A program made the position numbers and the translations under genes. Shown piece by piece: positions 8,711 through 16,247 of a stretch of 64,000 bases of DNA. The notes below the pieces were generated by a model. It ran no database searches. It was not told the DNA's origin and saw nothing but the letters and a program-made list of their open reading frames with translations. The stretch's first letter is position 1; the number at the start of each line of letters is the position of its first letter. The stretch covers positions 1,550,001 through 1,614,000 of the forward strand of contig NZ_CP107947.1 in NCBI RefSeq assembly GCF_036059255.1. Reading direction: 5' to 3'. Source of the stretch: Micromonospora sp. NBC_00389 (GTDB lineage: Bacteria; Actinomycetota; Actinomycetes; Mycobacteriales; Micromonosporaceae).

Positions 8711-9364
8711 ATGAGTTTCCTTGCCGTCCTGCCACTGGCCGTGGTGATGGTCGCCGGGACCCAGTTGGTCGTAGCGGTCTTTCTCGCCTCGTCCGACCGG
8801 CCCCGCGCGGCGTCGCTGGGCTTCCTCGCCGGTGCCGGGCTGGTGGTCGCCGTCGGGGTGACCGTGAGCTGGTTGCTCACCCGGTTGGTGGGCGGCGTGG
8901 CCACCGACGCCAGCGCCGTCGCCGGCCGGGTCGATCACGGCCCGGCCATCGACCTGGTGGTGCTCGCCGTGCTGCTCATCCTGGCCATGGTGGTCTGGCT
9001 GCGTCGGCACCGGTCCGGGCCGCCGCGGTGGCTGGGGAGGATCGGGCACGCCGACCCGGGCCAGGCGCTGCAGCTGGGCGCGCTGCTCTTCGTGGTGACG
9101 CCCACCGACGACCTGACCATGGCCGCCGTCGGGGCGAGCGTGGCCCGGCACAATCTGCCGTGGTGGCATCTACTGCCGTTCGTGCTGCTCACGGTGACCT
9201 TGCTGGCGCTGCCGCTACTGGCGTTGCTGGTGCTCGGGCATCGCGCCGCGAGGGTGCTGGCCCGGATGCGTGAGTGGGCCGAGGGGCACGCCTGGGTGGT
9301 CAACGAGGTGCTGATCGGGTTCTTCGCGTTGCTGACCGTGCTGGACCTGGTTCGTTCGGGGTGA
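8711..9364 (+). CDS. GAP-family (Sap-like) polytopic membrane protein
   Basis: 217 aa with about six transmembrane helices: LAVLPLAVVMVAGTQLVVAVF, then AASLGFLAGAGLVVAVGVTV, a central VLAVLLILAMVVWL, and three C-terminal ones ending in LIGFFALLTVLDLVRSG. The conserved cytoplasmic segment ALQLGALLFVVTPTDDLTMA is characteristic of the GAP (Sap, sulfolipid-1-addressing protein) family of actinobacteria, which are linked to export of cell-envelope lipids in mycobacteria. Substrate here is unknown. The ATG at 8711 follows GGGAGG at about 8695 with a spacing a little long. It lies downstream of the MFS gene and may be co-transcribed. Confidence 0.75.
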   Translation: MSFLAVLPLAVVMVAGTQLVVAVFLASSDRPRAASLGFLAGAGLVVAVGVTVSWLLTRLVGGVATDASAVAGRVDHGPAIDLVVLAVLLILAMVVWLRRHRSGPPRWLGRIGHADPGQALQLGALLFVVTPTDDLTMAAVGASVARHNLPWWHLLPFVLLTVTLLALPLLALLVLGHRAARVLARMREWAEGHAWVVNEVLIGFFALLTVLDLVRSG

Positions 9365-9499
9365 GCCGCCGCACAACCGGTCACGGGTCGGCGCGGGGTG
9401 CCGTCATCTCCGGGTGGGCCCAGAGGCGGCGCGGACCGGGCGTCGGACGGATCGGTGGGCCGGCGTATGCCGTGGTTCGCGGCGGGACGGGAGGACGGG

Positions 9500-10282
9500 A
9501 TGAGGGTTCTGGTCACCGGGGCGGGCGGCCACCTGGGCCACGCGGTGCTGGCCCGGCTGCGCGACGACGGGGTCAGCGTCCGGGCCACCAGCAGGCGGCC
9601 GCGTACCGGCTCCGGGGTGGAATGGGTGGTGACCGACCTGGCCACCGGGGACGGGCTGACCGAGGCGGTGGCCGGGATGGATGCAGTGCTGCACCTGGCC
9701 TCCTCGCCCCGGGGCCGGCAGACCTACCAGGTGGACGTGCTCGGCACCCGTCGGCTGGTGGTCGCGGCCGGCGCGGCGGGCGTCCAGCACCTGGTCTACA
9801 CCTCGATCGTCGGAGTGGACCGGGTGCCGATCCCGTACTACCGGCACAAGCTCGCCGCCGAGCAGGTGATCGCGGCCGGCCAGGTGCCCTGGTCGGTGCT
9901 GCGGGCCACCCAGTTCCCGCAGTTCCTGGACGACATGCTGACCGCCAGCGCGCGGCTGGGGCCGGTGATCGGGGACCGGGCGGTGCTCGCCCAGCCGGTC
10001 GACCCGGCCGAGGTGGCGGCCCGGTTGGCGGCCCGGCTGGTCGCCGGCCCGCTGGGCTCGATCGAGGAGTACGGCGGGCCGCAGGTGCTCCGCTTCGACG
10101 AGGCGGTCCACGCCTGGCAGCAGGCCCGGGGTGCACGCCGACCGTTGCTGCCGGTGCGAATCCCCGGCCGCCTCGGCCGCGAGCTGCGCGCGGGTGGCCT
10201 GGTCACCGAGGCGTTGCCCCGGGGCGTTCGCACCTGGGCCGACCACCTCGCTGACACGTACGGGGGACCCCAGCAGAGATGA
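9500..10282 (+). CDS. NmrA/SDR-like NAD(P)-binding protein
   Basis: 260 aa. Start ATG at 9500 is chosen because GGGAGG lies just upstream and the protein then begins at once with the Rossmann strand MRVLVTGAGGHLGHAVLARL; a longer in-frame start at 9398 adds a non-domain tail. GxGGxxG fingerprint at residues 7-13, an Arg pair after beta-2 (ATSRRPR) that suits NADP, and AVLHLASSPRG on beta-4. The motif YTSIVGVDRVPIPYYRHKLA resembles the atypical-SDR/NmrA group, with a Tyr and Lys that could serve as catalytic residues. Atypical SDRs of this type act as NADP sensors or reductases. Substrate unknown. Confidence 0.85.
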   Translation: MRVLVTGAGGHLGHAVLARLRDDGVSVRATSRRPRTGSGVEWVVTDLATGDGLTEAVAGMDAVLHLASSPRGRQTYQVDVLGTRRLVVAAGAAGVQHLVYTSIVGVDRVPIPYYRHKLAAEQVIAAGQVPWSVLRATQFPQFLDDMLTASARLGPVIGDRAVLAQPVDPAEVAARLAARLVAGPLGSIEEYGGPQVLRFDEAVHAWQQARGARRPLLPVRIPGRLGRELRAGGLVTEALPRGVRTWADHLADTYGGPQQR

Positions 10283-10319
10283 GAGGAAACCGGGTTCACA
10301 TTCGCCTTACGGTGACGCC

Positions 10320-10514
10320 ATGTTCGCTGTCGTTATCACCGTCATTCTCTACGTCGCCGGTTTCGTCTTCCTCTACGGCGTGATCCGGCTGGGTGTCCGG
10401 CACGCGCTGGAGGACCTGGAGTTGCAGCGGGCCAAGGCCCTGCGGGCCGAGGAACTGGCCGCTTCCCGTGACCGCACCTTCCTGCGCGAGAACGCGTTCC
10501 TCGCCGGTAGCTGA
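10320..10514 (+). CDS. Small single-pass membrane protein, unknown function
   Basis: 64 aa. One N-terminal helix (VVITVILYVAGFVFLYGVI, residues ~4-22) is followed by a charged amphipathic helix (HALEDLELQRAKALRAEELA) that may form a coiled coil on the cytoplasmic side. Not recognised. The start is set by the ATG at 10320, preceded by TACGGT (10308-10313) with exactly six bases between, which fits a leaderless transcript. A longer open frame runs upstream into the NmrA-like gene but is its out-of-frame shadow. Confidence 0.7.
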   Translation: MFAVVITVILYVAGFVFLYGVIRLGVRHALEDLELQRAKALRAEELAASRDRTFLRENAFLAGS

Positions 10515-10609
10515 GCCGCCGGTCGGTTCGGCACGGACGGGTGGTCCGCGTGCCGGCTCGGGAGTCGCCAAGCGGTTCGGGCGTGGCGGGTGCGAGGATC
10601 GCACCCGTG

Positions 10610-11158
10610 ATGGGAACGCTGAAGACCGAACCGGCCCGTGCCCGCCTCGACCTGCTCGCCCCGCCGGTGGCGACGGCCATCTCCGAGTGGCCGGCCGACG
10701 CGCCGGTGGACGTCGACGACGTGCTGGTCGCGCCGATCGACGCCGACCTCGCCGACACCGCCGCCTTCTGCGCGGCGTACGAGGTGGGGTTGGATGTGTC
10801 GGCAAACTGCGTCGTGGTGGCCGGCAAGCGCGAGGGTGTTGTCCGCTACGCGGCCTGCATCGTCCTGGCCACCACCCGGGCCGACGTGAACGGGGTGGCC
10901 CGTAGGGCGCTGGATGTTCGCAAGGCGAGCTTCGCCCCGATGGACGACGCGGTCGAGTTGACCGGCATGGAGTACGGCGGGATAACCCCGATCGGGCTGC
11001 CGGCGCAGTGGCCGATCCTGGTTGACGCGCGGGTGATCGCCACACCACACGTGATCATCGGTTCAGGCGTACGGCACAGCAAGATCGCGCTGCCCGGGCC
11101 GGCGCTGGGTGCGCTGCCCGGAGCGCAGGTGGTGGAGGGCCTGGCCAGGCCGGCCTGA
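10610..11158 (+). CDS. YbaK/ProX-type aminoacyl-tRNA deacylase domain protein
   Basis: 182 aa from ATG 10610 (GTG at 10607 is also possible). YbaK-fold proteins hydrolyse mischarged aminoacyl-tRNAs (Cys-, Ala- or Ser-tRNA) in trans. Family features seen: NCVVVAGKREG with the central Lys, the ADVNGVARRALDVRKASFAP helix-strand region, the GMEYGGITPIGLP loop that shapes the pocket, and the closing VIIGSGVRHSKIALPG. The first ~40 residues carry a predicted extra helix. It is interesting that proS, which also contains a YbaK-like editing insertion, lies 3.5 kb downstream. The preceding GAGGAT (10594-10599) may be a weak -10. Confidence 0.85.
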   Translation: MGTLKTEPARARLDLLAPPVATAISEWPADAPVDVDDVLVAPIDADLADTAAFCAAYEVGLDVSANCVVVAGKREGVVRYAACIVLATTRADVNGVARRALDVRKASFAPMDDAVELTGMEYGGITPIGLPAQWPILVDARVIATPHVIIGSGVRHSKIALPGPALGALPGAQVVEGLARPA

Positions 11159-11178
11159 CCGGGCATCGACATCGATGC

Positions 11179-11194
11179 TGTTGCACGTGAAACA
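11179..11194. other. Candidate parS (ParB-binding) site
   Basis: TGTTGCACGTGAAACA differs from the bacterial parS consensus TGTTTCACGTGAAACA at one position (G for T at 11183). It lies in the only intergenic gap between two convergent genes and sits inside the loop of a 9-bp inverted repeat (GGCATCGAC 11162-11170, GTCGATGCC 11203-11211). Presence within tens of kb of the oriC-proximal pknB/fhaA block is where actinobacterial parS sites cluster. Confidence 0.7.
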
Positions 11195-11238
11195 TCACGT
11201 CGGTCGATGCCGGGGTGCCGTGGTCGGTCGCGGCCTGA

Positions 11239-11880
11239 TCAGTGCGAGTGCGCCGCCGATTCGCGCTGCTCGACCTCGGCGAGCGCAGCGAGCAGCGTCT
11301 GCGTCTCCTGGGCGCCGCTGACCGCGTACTTTCCGGCCAGCACGAAGGTCGGCACGCTGGTGATGCCCAGGTCCCGGGCGGCGGCCAACGCGGCGGTGAC
11401 GTCTGCGGTCCGCTGGTCGGAGTCGAGGAACCGGCGCACGTCGGCGACGTCCAGGCCGATCCCGCCGGCCACCGTGGCCAGCGCGTCCCGGGAGCCGACG
11501 TCGACGCCCTGGGTGAAGTACGCCTGGTAGAGCGCCTCGACCATCTCGGCCGCCAGGCCGTGGTCGGTGGCGTAGGAGACCAGCCGGTGCGCCTCGAAGG
11601 TGTTCGCGGTGACCGCACGGTCGAAGTCCAGCCGCAGCCCGTCACCCGCCGCGACCTCGGTCACGTGGGCGAACATCTGCCGCGCCCGCTCCGCACCGCC
11701 GAACCTGGCGGCCATGGCCTCCAGCAGCGGACGGGGCTCGGACACCGCCGACGGGTCGAGCTGGAACGGCCGGTAGCGGACGGTCACCTCGCCGTCGTAG
11801 CTGGCGAGGGCCTCCTCCAGCCGACGCTTGCCGATGTAGCACCACGGGCAGACGACGTCCGCGTAGATCTCGATCTCCAT
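11239..11880 (-). CDS. DsbA-family oxidoreductase, FrnE-like
   Basis: 213 aa from the ATG at 11880. The thioredoxin-fold active site is the CPWC of MEIEIYADVVCPWCYIGKRR (Cys 11 and 14), and the cis-proline loop is GITSVPTFVLAG near residue 170. The helical insertion between them (AERARQMFAHVTEVAAGDGL and VSYATDHGLAAEMVEALYQA) is that of the FrnE/2-hydroxychromene isomerase branch. No signal peptide is present, so the protein is cytosolic and probably catalyses dithiol-disulfide exchange or a GSH/mycothiol-linked reaction. A longer open frame upstream is in the shadow of sufE. It follows sufE on the same strand by 20 bp. Confidence 0.9.
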   Translation of the reverse strand: MEIEIYADVVCPWCYIGKRRLEEALASYDGEVTVRYRPFQLDPSAVSEPRPLLEAMAARFGGAERARQMFAHVTEVAAGDGLRLDFDRAVTANTFEAHRLVSYATDHGLAAEMVEALYQAYFTQGVDVGSRDALATVAGGIGLDVADVRRFLDSDQRTADVTAALAAARDLGITSVPTFVLAGKYAVSGAQETQTLLAALAEVEQRESAAHSH

Positions 11881-11900
11881 GATCGGTGCCAACTCCCAGC

Positions 11901-12329
11901 TCAGCCGAGTTGTTCCCGGACCTGCCGCTTGAGCCGGCCCAGGATCGCGGTGCCACCGCGTATCCGCAGCGGGCTGATCGCCTGTGCCAGCCCCATCCGC
12001 TGGTAGAGGTCGTCCGGCACGGCCAGCACCTCCTCGGCGCTCGCGCCGGCCAGCCCTTCGGCGAGGATCCCGGCGAACGCCCGGGTGGTCGGCGCCTCCG
12101 GCGGGCAGTCGAACAGCGTCTCGACGGTCTTTTCCGGCGTCACCCGGGCACGCAGGAAGAACGCCGTCTGGCACTCCGGCACCTGCTCCATGCCCTCGCG
12201 CTCGACGGCGTCGACCGAGAGCGGCGGGATGACGTCGGCGTACTCGAGCAGCATCTCCAGCACCAGGTCGCGCGGCGCGGCGGCGAATTCGTCGACGATC
12301 TCGGCCAGTCGGGCCGGCATGTCAGCCAT
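11901..12329 (-). CDS. sufE: SufE-family cysteine-desulfurase sulfur acceptor
   Basis: 142 aa, normal for SufE. SufE takes persulfide sulfur from SufS onto its own Cys for Fe-S cluster assembly. The acceptor is Cys53 in MEQVPECQTAFFL, and the surrounding helices (LAEIVDEFAAAPRDLVLEML, then LAEGLAGASAEEVLAVPDDL) match the fold. C-terminal LRIRGGTAILGRLKRQVRE is also a family feature. In Mycobacterium tuberculosis a sufE-like gene adjoins sseA; here the rhodanese sseA lies 4 kb away, so the two are separated. It heads a probable operon with the FrnE-like gene. Confidence 0.92.
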   Translation of the reverse strand: MADMPARLAEIVDEFAAAPRDLVLEMLLEYADVIPPLSVDAVEREGMEQVPECQTAFFLRARVTPEKTVETLFDCPPEAPTTRAFAGILAEGLAGASAEEVLAVPDDLYQRMGLAQAISPLRIRGGTAILGRLKRQVREQLG

Positions 12330-12355
12330 GTGTCGAGGCTACCGCCGTTGGTAAG

Positions 12356-12392
12356 GGCCCCTTCCCGCTACCCGAGGCGATCAGAAGGGGCC
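12356..12392 (-). terminator. Hairpin terminator after the CBS-domain gene
   Basis: GGCCCCTTC (12356-12364) pairs with GAAGGGGCC (12384-12392) around a 19-nt loop. It lies between the CBS gene end (12404) and the sufE start (12329), in the right place to stop minus-strand transcription. No T-run, as is usual in high-GC actinobacteria. Confidence 0.6.
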
Positions 12393-12403
12393 TTGTTTGC
12401 GGT

Positions 12404-12829
12404 TCAGACGGTGGGAGACTGCTCGCTGATCTCGCTGAGGGCGCTGGTGGGGTCGAGCTGCATGGCCAGGTCGCCGAGCGAGACGATCCCGACCAGCTTG
12501 CGGTCGGTGTCGCAGACCAGCACTCGCCGGATGCCCCGGTCGCGCATCAGCGTCGCCGCCTCGCCGGCCGTGCAGTGCTGCTCGATCATGACCACCTCGC
12601 GGGTGACGATCGAGCCGATGGTGGTGGCAGTCGGCGAGCGGTTCTCGGCCACCGCCCGGACCACGATGTCCCGGTCGGTGAGCATGCCGGCGAGGCTGGC
12701 GCCGTCGGTGACCACCACGTCGCCGATGTCCGCCTCCTTCATCACCCTGGCCGCCTCGTCCAGGGTGGTCTCCGCCGACAGGTACACGACCTGCTTGGTC
12801 ATCACGTCGCTGACCCGGTAACTGGTCAT
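12404..12829 (-). CDS. CBS-pair domain protein
   Basis: 141 aa, almost wholly two CBS repeats: VSDVMTKQVVYLSAETTLDE...GMLTDRDIVVRAVAE, then ITREVVMIEQHCTAGEAATL-like second repeat...LVGIVSLGDLAMQ. CBS pairs bind adenosyl nucleotides. Free-standing actinobacterial ones resemble the dormancy-associated HRP1 and may sense energy charge. The start ATG at 12829 is supported by GGAGG seven bases upstream (complement of 12833-12837). A longer in-frame extension overlaps proS on the other frame and is not credible. Divergence or operon status with proS: same strand, 56 bp after proS ends. Confidence 0.9.
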   Translation of the reverse strand: MTSYRVSDVMTKQVVYLSAETTLDEAARVMKEADIGDVVVTDGASLAGMLTDRDIVVRAVAENRSPTATTIGSIVTREVVMIEQHCTAGEAATLMRDRGIRRVLVCDTDRKLVGIVSLGDLAMQLDPTSALSEISEQSPTV

Positions 12830-12885
12830 GAGAGCCTCCGAAGACGTTTGCACCGATCGAACTGCGGTACCCCGTGACGCGGTCG

Positions 12886-14655
12886 CTACACCAGGTTCCC
12901 ACGTTCGCGGCGTACCTCGTGGACCAGTCGTTCCACCAGACCGTCCACGTGCATCTCGGTGCGCCCGTCGCCGGACCGCTCGCGCAACTCGACGTACCCG
13001 TCGGCCAGTCGGCGGCCGACCACGACGGCGCGCGGGATGCCGATCAGCTCGGCGTCGGTGAACTTGACCCCGGCCGAGACGTGCGTCCGGTCGTCGACCA
13101 GCACCCGCAGGCCGGCGGCGTCGAGCCGCCTGCCGAGCTCCAGCGCCGCGTCGAGTTGCGGTCCCTTGCCCGCCACGATCAGGTGTACGTCGCACGGCGC
13201 GACCGCCGCCGGCCAGACCAGCCCCCGGTCGTCGTGATGCTGCTCGGCGATCGCCGCGACCGCCCGGGACACCCCGATGCCGTAGCAGCCCATGGTCGGC
13301 CGGACCGGCTTGCCCGCCGGGCCGAGCACGTCGACCGCGAACGCGTCGGTGAATCGGCGGCCGAGCTGGAAGATGTGCCCGATCTCGATGCCCCGCCGGA
13401 TGGTCAGCTCGCCGCGGTCGCAGTCGGGGCAGGGGTCGCCGGCCCGTACGTCGGCCGCCTCGATCGTGCCGTCGGGCGTGAAGTCCCGTCCGCAGACCAC
13501 GTCCGTCGCGTGCCGGCCGGGCTCGTTCGCCCCGGTCAACCAGGCAGAGCCGGGCACCACCCGCGGATCGACCAGGTAGCGGATGCCCAGCTTGTCGAGC
13601 AACTGCGGCCCGATGTACCCGCGAACCAACTCCGGATGCTCGGCCCACTCCTCGAAGACGGCCACCTGGGCCGGGTGCAGCGCGGCACCGACCCGCTTCA
13701 GGTCGACCTCCCGGTCACCCGGCAGCCCCACCACCAGCGGCTCGGCCCGCTCCGCGCCCGGCTGGCGCACGCTCAGCACGACGTTCTTCAGGGTGTCGGC
13801 GGCGGTCCAGCCGTCCCGGCCGCCCAGTCGGCGGGCGTTGGCCAGCTCCACCAGGCTGGCGATCGTCGGGGTCTCGGGGGTGTCGTGCACCTCGACGGCC
13901 GGCTGCGCGGCCGGATCGCCGGCGGCCGGCGCCCGGGTGATGACCGCCTCGGTGTTCGCCGCGTAGTCGCAGGCGGTGCAGCCGACGAAGGTGTCCTCGC
14001 CGACCGGCGTCGCGGCCAGGAACTCCTCCGACGCCGAGCCGCCCATCGCCCCGGACATCGCGTGCACCACCGTGTAGTCCAGCCCCAGCCGGTCGAAGAT
14101 CCGCCGGTACGCCGCCCGGTGCCGTCCGTACGCGTCCCGCAGCCCCTCCTCGTCCAGGTCGAAGGAGTACGCGTCCTTCATCAGGAACTCCCGGCCGCGC
14201 AGCAGACCGGCCCGCGGCCGCGCCTCGTCCCGGAACTTCGTCTGCACCTGGAACAGCGTCACCGGGAAATCCCGGTACGAGGTGAACAGGTCCTTGACCA
14301 GCAGCGCCGCCATCTCCTCGTGGGTGGGCGCCAACAGGTGCTCGGCGCCGCGCCGGTCGGCGAGGGTGAAGATGTCGTCGCCGTACTCCGCCCACCGGCC
14401 ACTGGTCCGGTACGGCTCCGCCGGCAGCAGCGCCGGGAAGTGCACCTCCTGGTCGCCGATCGCGATCAGCTCGCCACGTACCACCTCGGTGATCCGGTCC
14501 AGCACCAGCTTGCCCAGCGGCAGCCACGTGTACCCGCCCGGTGCGGCGCGGCGGATGTAGCCGGCGCGCAGCAGCAACCGGTGGCTCGGCACCTCCGCGT
14601 CGGCCGGGTCCTCGCGCAGGGTTCGCAGCAGCAGGGTCGACATGCGTAGCAGCAT
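12886..14655 (-). CDS. proS: Prolyl-tRNA synthetase (bacterial-type, with editing insertion)
   Basis: 589 aa, typical for bacterial ProRS. It joins proline to tRNA-Pro. Class II motifs are all present: motif 1 helix ([20 protein letters not shown]), motif 2 with [20 protein letters not shown] about residues 141-160, and motif 3 [17 protein letters not shown] near 446-462. Between motifs 2 and 3 lies the INS editing domain (about 230-390), which contains a YbaK-like fold that clears Ala-tRNA-Pro. The C-terminal anticodon domain starts at [14 protein letters not shown]. Two ATGs ([10 protein letters not shown]) are possible; 14655 or 14643 changes only four residues. Confidence 0.97.
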   Translation of the reverse strand: MLLRMSTLLLRTLREDPADAEVPSHRLLLRAGYIRRAAPGGYTWLPLGKLVLDRITEVVRGELIAIGDQEVHFPALLPAEPYRTSGRWAEYGDDIFTLADRRGAEHLLAPTHEEMAALLVKDLFTSYRDFPVTLFQVQTKFRDEARPRAGLLRGREFLMKDAYSFDLDEEGLRDAYGRHRAAYRRIFDRLGLDYTVVHAMSGAMGGSASEEFLAATPVGEDTFVGCTACDYAANTEAVITRAPAAGDPAAQPAVEVHDTPETPTIASLVELANARRLGGRDGWTAADTLKNVVLSVRQPGAERAEPLVVGLPGDREVDLKRVGAALHPAQVAVFEEWAEHPELVRGYIGPQLLDKLGIRYLVDPRVVPGSAWLTGANEPGRHATDVVCGRDFTPDGTIEAADVRAGDPCPDCDRGELTIRRGIEIGHIFQLGRRFTDAFAVDVLGPAGKPVRPTMGCYGIGVSRAVAAIAEQHHDDRGLVWPAAVAPCDVHLIVAGKGPQLDAALELGRRLDAAGLRVLVDDRTHVSAGVKFTDAELIGIPRAVVVGRRLADGYVELRERSGDGRTEMHVDGLVERLVHEVRRERGNLV

Positions 14656-14943
14656 TCGCGCAGCCTAGAGCCGTCGCGCCGGGACGGCGATCCAATTCGT
14701 TCCCGTGCGCGGCACGACTGTCGGGTCGGCGAGCGGCCGGAGCCGGCGAGCCTCCGGGACATGCAGATCATCAACGCGCTCGACTGACCGTCGGGGTGCG
14801 CGGGGTGGCCCGTACCACGGGGACGGGCCACCCCGTGTGTGACCAATGACCTCCGCCACGTCGTCCAAATCGGGGCACCGCCCACCGCGCCCCCGGTGAC
14901 AGACTGGTCGCCGCAGGCAACGAGTGGCGTGAGGGAGGCGCGG
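14656..14943. other. Divergent intergenic region proS / SGNH hydrolase
   Basis: 288 bp. It holds an 8-codon ORF (ATG 14762 to TGA 14788, MQIINALD), directly followed by the GC-rich hairpin at 14801-14835. No other coding potential is convincing. Promoters for proS and the hydrolase must lie here, but I could not place them. Confidence 0.45.
14801..14835. terminator. Perfect 13-bp GC-rich hairpin
   Basis: CGGGGTGGCCCGT (14801-14813) pairs perfectly with ACGGGCCACCCCG (14823-14835), with a 9-nt loop. It lies downstream of a short ORF and upstream of the SGNH gene, so it could be a terminator or attenuator rather than the end of a known gene. Confidence 0.5.
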
Positions 14944-15711
14944 GTGCGCTGGCGCAGTTATGTCGCGGTCGGGGACAGCTTCACCGAGGGTATGGACGAC
15001 GCCTACCCGGACGGCACCTACCGGGGTTGGGCGGATCTGGTGGCGACCCGGCTCGCCGCCGAGGCGGGTCCCGACTTCCGCTACGCCAACCTGGCCATCC
15101 GGGGTCGGCTCTTCCCCGGTGTGGTCGCCGAGCAGGTGCCCGCCGCCGTGGCGATGAAACCCGACCTGATCAGCTTCGCGGCCGGTGGCAACGACGTGCT
15201 GCGCCGCACCTTCGACCCGGACGCACTGGTCGCCCGCTTCGACGACGTGGTCCGGCAGCTGCGCTCGGGCGGCGCGGACGTGCTGCTCTTCCGGTTCGCC
15301 GACGTGATGGCCCGGCTGCCCGGGCAACGCCTCGTGGCCCCCCGGGTGGAGCTGCTCAACCAGGCAGTCGGTGAGACCGCCGAGCGGCACGGCGCCATCC
15401 TGGTCGACCTGTACGCCGACGACACCTTCCTCAACCCGATGCTCTGGAGCACCGACCGGCTGCACCTCTCCGCTGCCGGGCACCGGCGGGTCGCCGGGCA
15501 GGTGCTGAACGCACTCGGGGTGGGCTGCGACGAGGAGTGGCTCCTGGTCCCGCCGCACCCGGCGCCGTCGCCGTGGCTGGCCGCCCGTGCGGCCGACCTG
15601 CGCTGGGCCGGTCAGCACCTGGCGCCGTGGATCAAGCGGCGGCTGACCGGTCGCTCCTCCGGCGACACCGTCACCGCCAAGCGCCCGCTGCTCGGGCCGA
15701 TCGTCGACTGA
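14944..15711 (+). CDS. SGNH/GDSL-fold hydrolase
   Basis: 255 aa from GTG 14944, chosen for GGGAGG seven bases upstream. Block I reads SYVAVGDSFTEGMDD with the nucleophile Ser (about residue 11), block II includes NLAIRGRL (Gly), block III FAAGGNDVLRR (Asn), and block V TDRLHLSAAGHRRVA with the catalytic Asp/His pair. These enzymes are esterases or lipases acting on small esters; the actinobacterial cytosolic group is poorly characterised. A longer ATG start at 14839 adds 35 non-conserved residues. It overlaps nothing and is followed after two bases by the amidohydrolase-like fragment, likely in one operon. Confidence 0.92.
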   Translation: MRWRSYVAVGDSFTEGMDDAYPDGTYRGWADLVATRLAAEAGPDFRYANLAIRGRLFPGVVAEQVPAAVAMKPDLISFAAGGNDVLRRTFDPDALVARFDDVVRQLRSGGADVLLFRFADVMARLPGQRLVAPRVELLNQAVGETAERHGAILVDLYADDTFLNPMLWSTDRLHLSAAGHRRVAGQVLNALGVGCDEEWLLVPPHPAPSPWLAARAADLRWAGQHLAPWIKRRLTGRSSGDTVTAKRPLLGPIVD

Positions 15712-15713
15712 GC

Positions 15714-16160
15714 GTGCTCACCCTGCACACCGCGCCGCTGCTGCGGCTCACCCCCGACGGCGAGCCGGTGCCGGACCACGCCGTGGTGGTCAGCGGCGAC
15801 CGCATCGAGGCCGTCGGTCCGCTCTCCGAGTTGAGCGGGGCGTACGCCGGGGCGCGGGTCCGCCGCTGGCCCGGCACGCTGGGCCCGGGGCTGCTGCACG
15901 ATGGCCCGCTGCCGGCGGCGCCCACCCCGCGCGAGCGGGTGTACGCGTTGCTGCGGCGAGGAGTGACGGCGGTGCTGGCCGAGCATCTCGCCGACCCGGC
16001 GCTACGGGCGGCCGTCGACCGGAGCGACCTGGCGGTGCTGCCCGCTGCCGTCGCGTCGGCGCTGAACCCGGGCCGGCGCGCCGACCTGGCGGTCCATGAC
16101 GCCGACGGTGCCTGCCTGGTCACTGTGGTCGCCGGTCGGATCGCCCACCGTCGCGCCTGA
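15714..16160 (+). CDS. Amidohydrolase-related protein lacking the catalytic barrel
   Basis: 148 aa starting at GTG 15714, three bases after the SGNH stop. The first part, VVVSGDRIEAVGPLSELSGAY, and the end, GRRADLAVHDADGACLVTVVAGRI, are the two halves of the small beta-sandwich that frames amidohydrolases such as imidazolonepropionase. The metal-binding TIM barrel between them (HxH, Lys, two His, Asp) is replaced by about 60 residues with only LGPGLLHDGPL resembling the barrel entry. It therefore cannot be a standard metal hydrolase. It is either a decayed gene or a stand-alone binding domain working with the adjacent SGNH hydrolase. Confidence 0.6.
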   Translation: MLTLHTAPLLRLTPDGEPVPDHAVVVSGDRIEAVGPLSELSGAYAGARVRRWPGTLGPGLLHDGPLPAAPTPRERVYALLRRGVTAVLAEHLADPALRAAVDRSDLAVLPAAVASALNPGRRADLAVHDADGACLVTVVAGRIAHRRA

Positions 16161-16247
16161 CCACCGTGACGTGCCCCCCGCCACATCCGCGGCTCCCGAT
16201 CCCCGATGGCCGGCCGCCAGGTCGAATCGCGGCGTAACTTGGGGATC

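Noticed and set aside
12830..13648. Long N-terminal extension of the CBS-pair protein
   Set aside because: It is the antisense/alternative-frame shadow of proS. The GGAGG-supported ATG at 12829 starts directly at the CBS fold.
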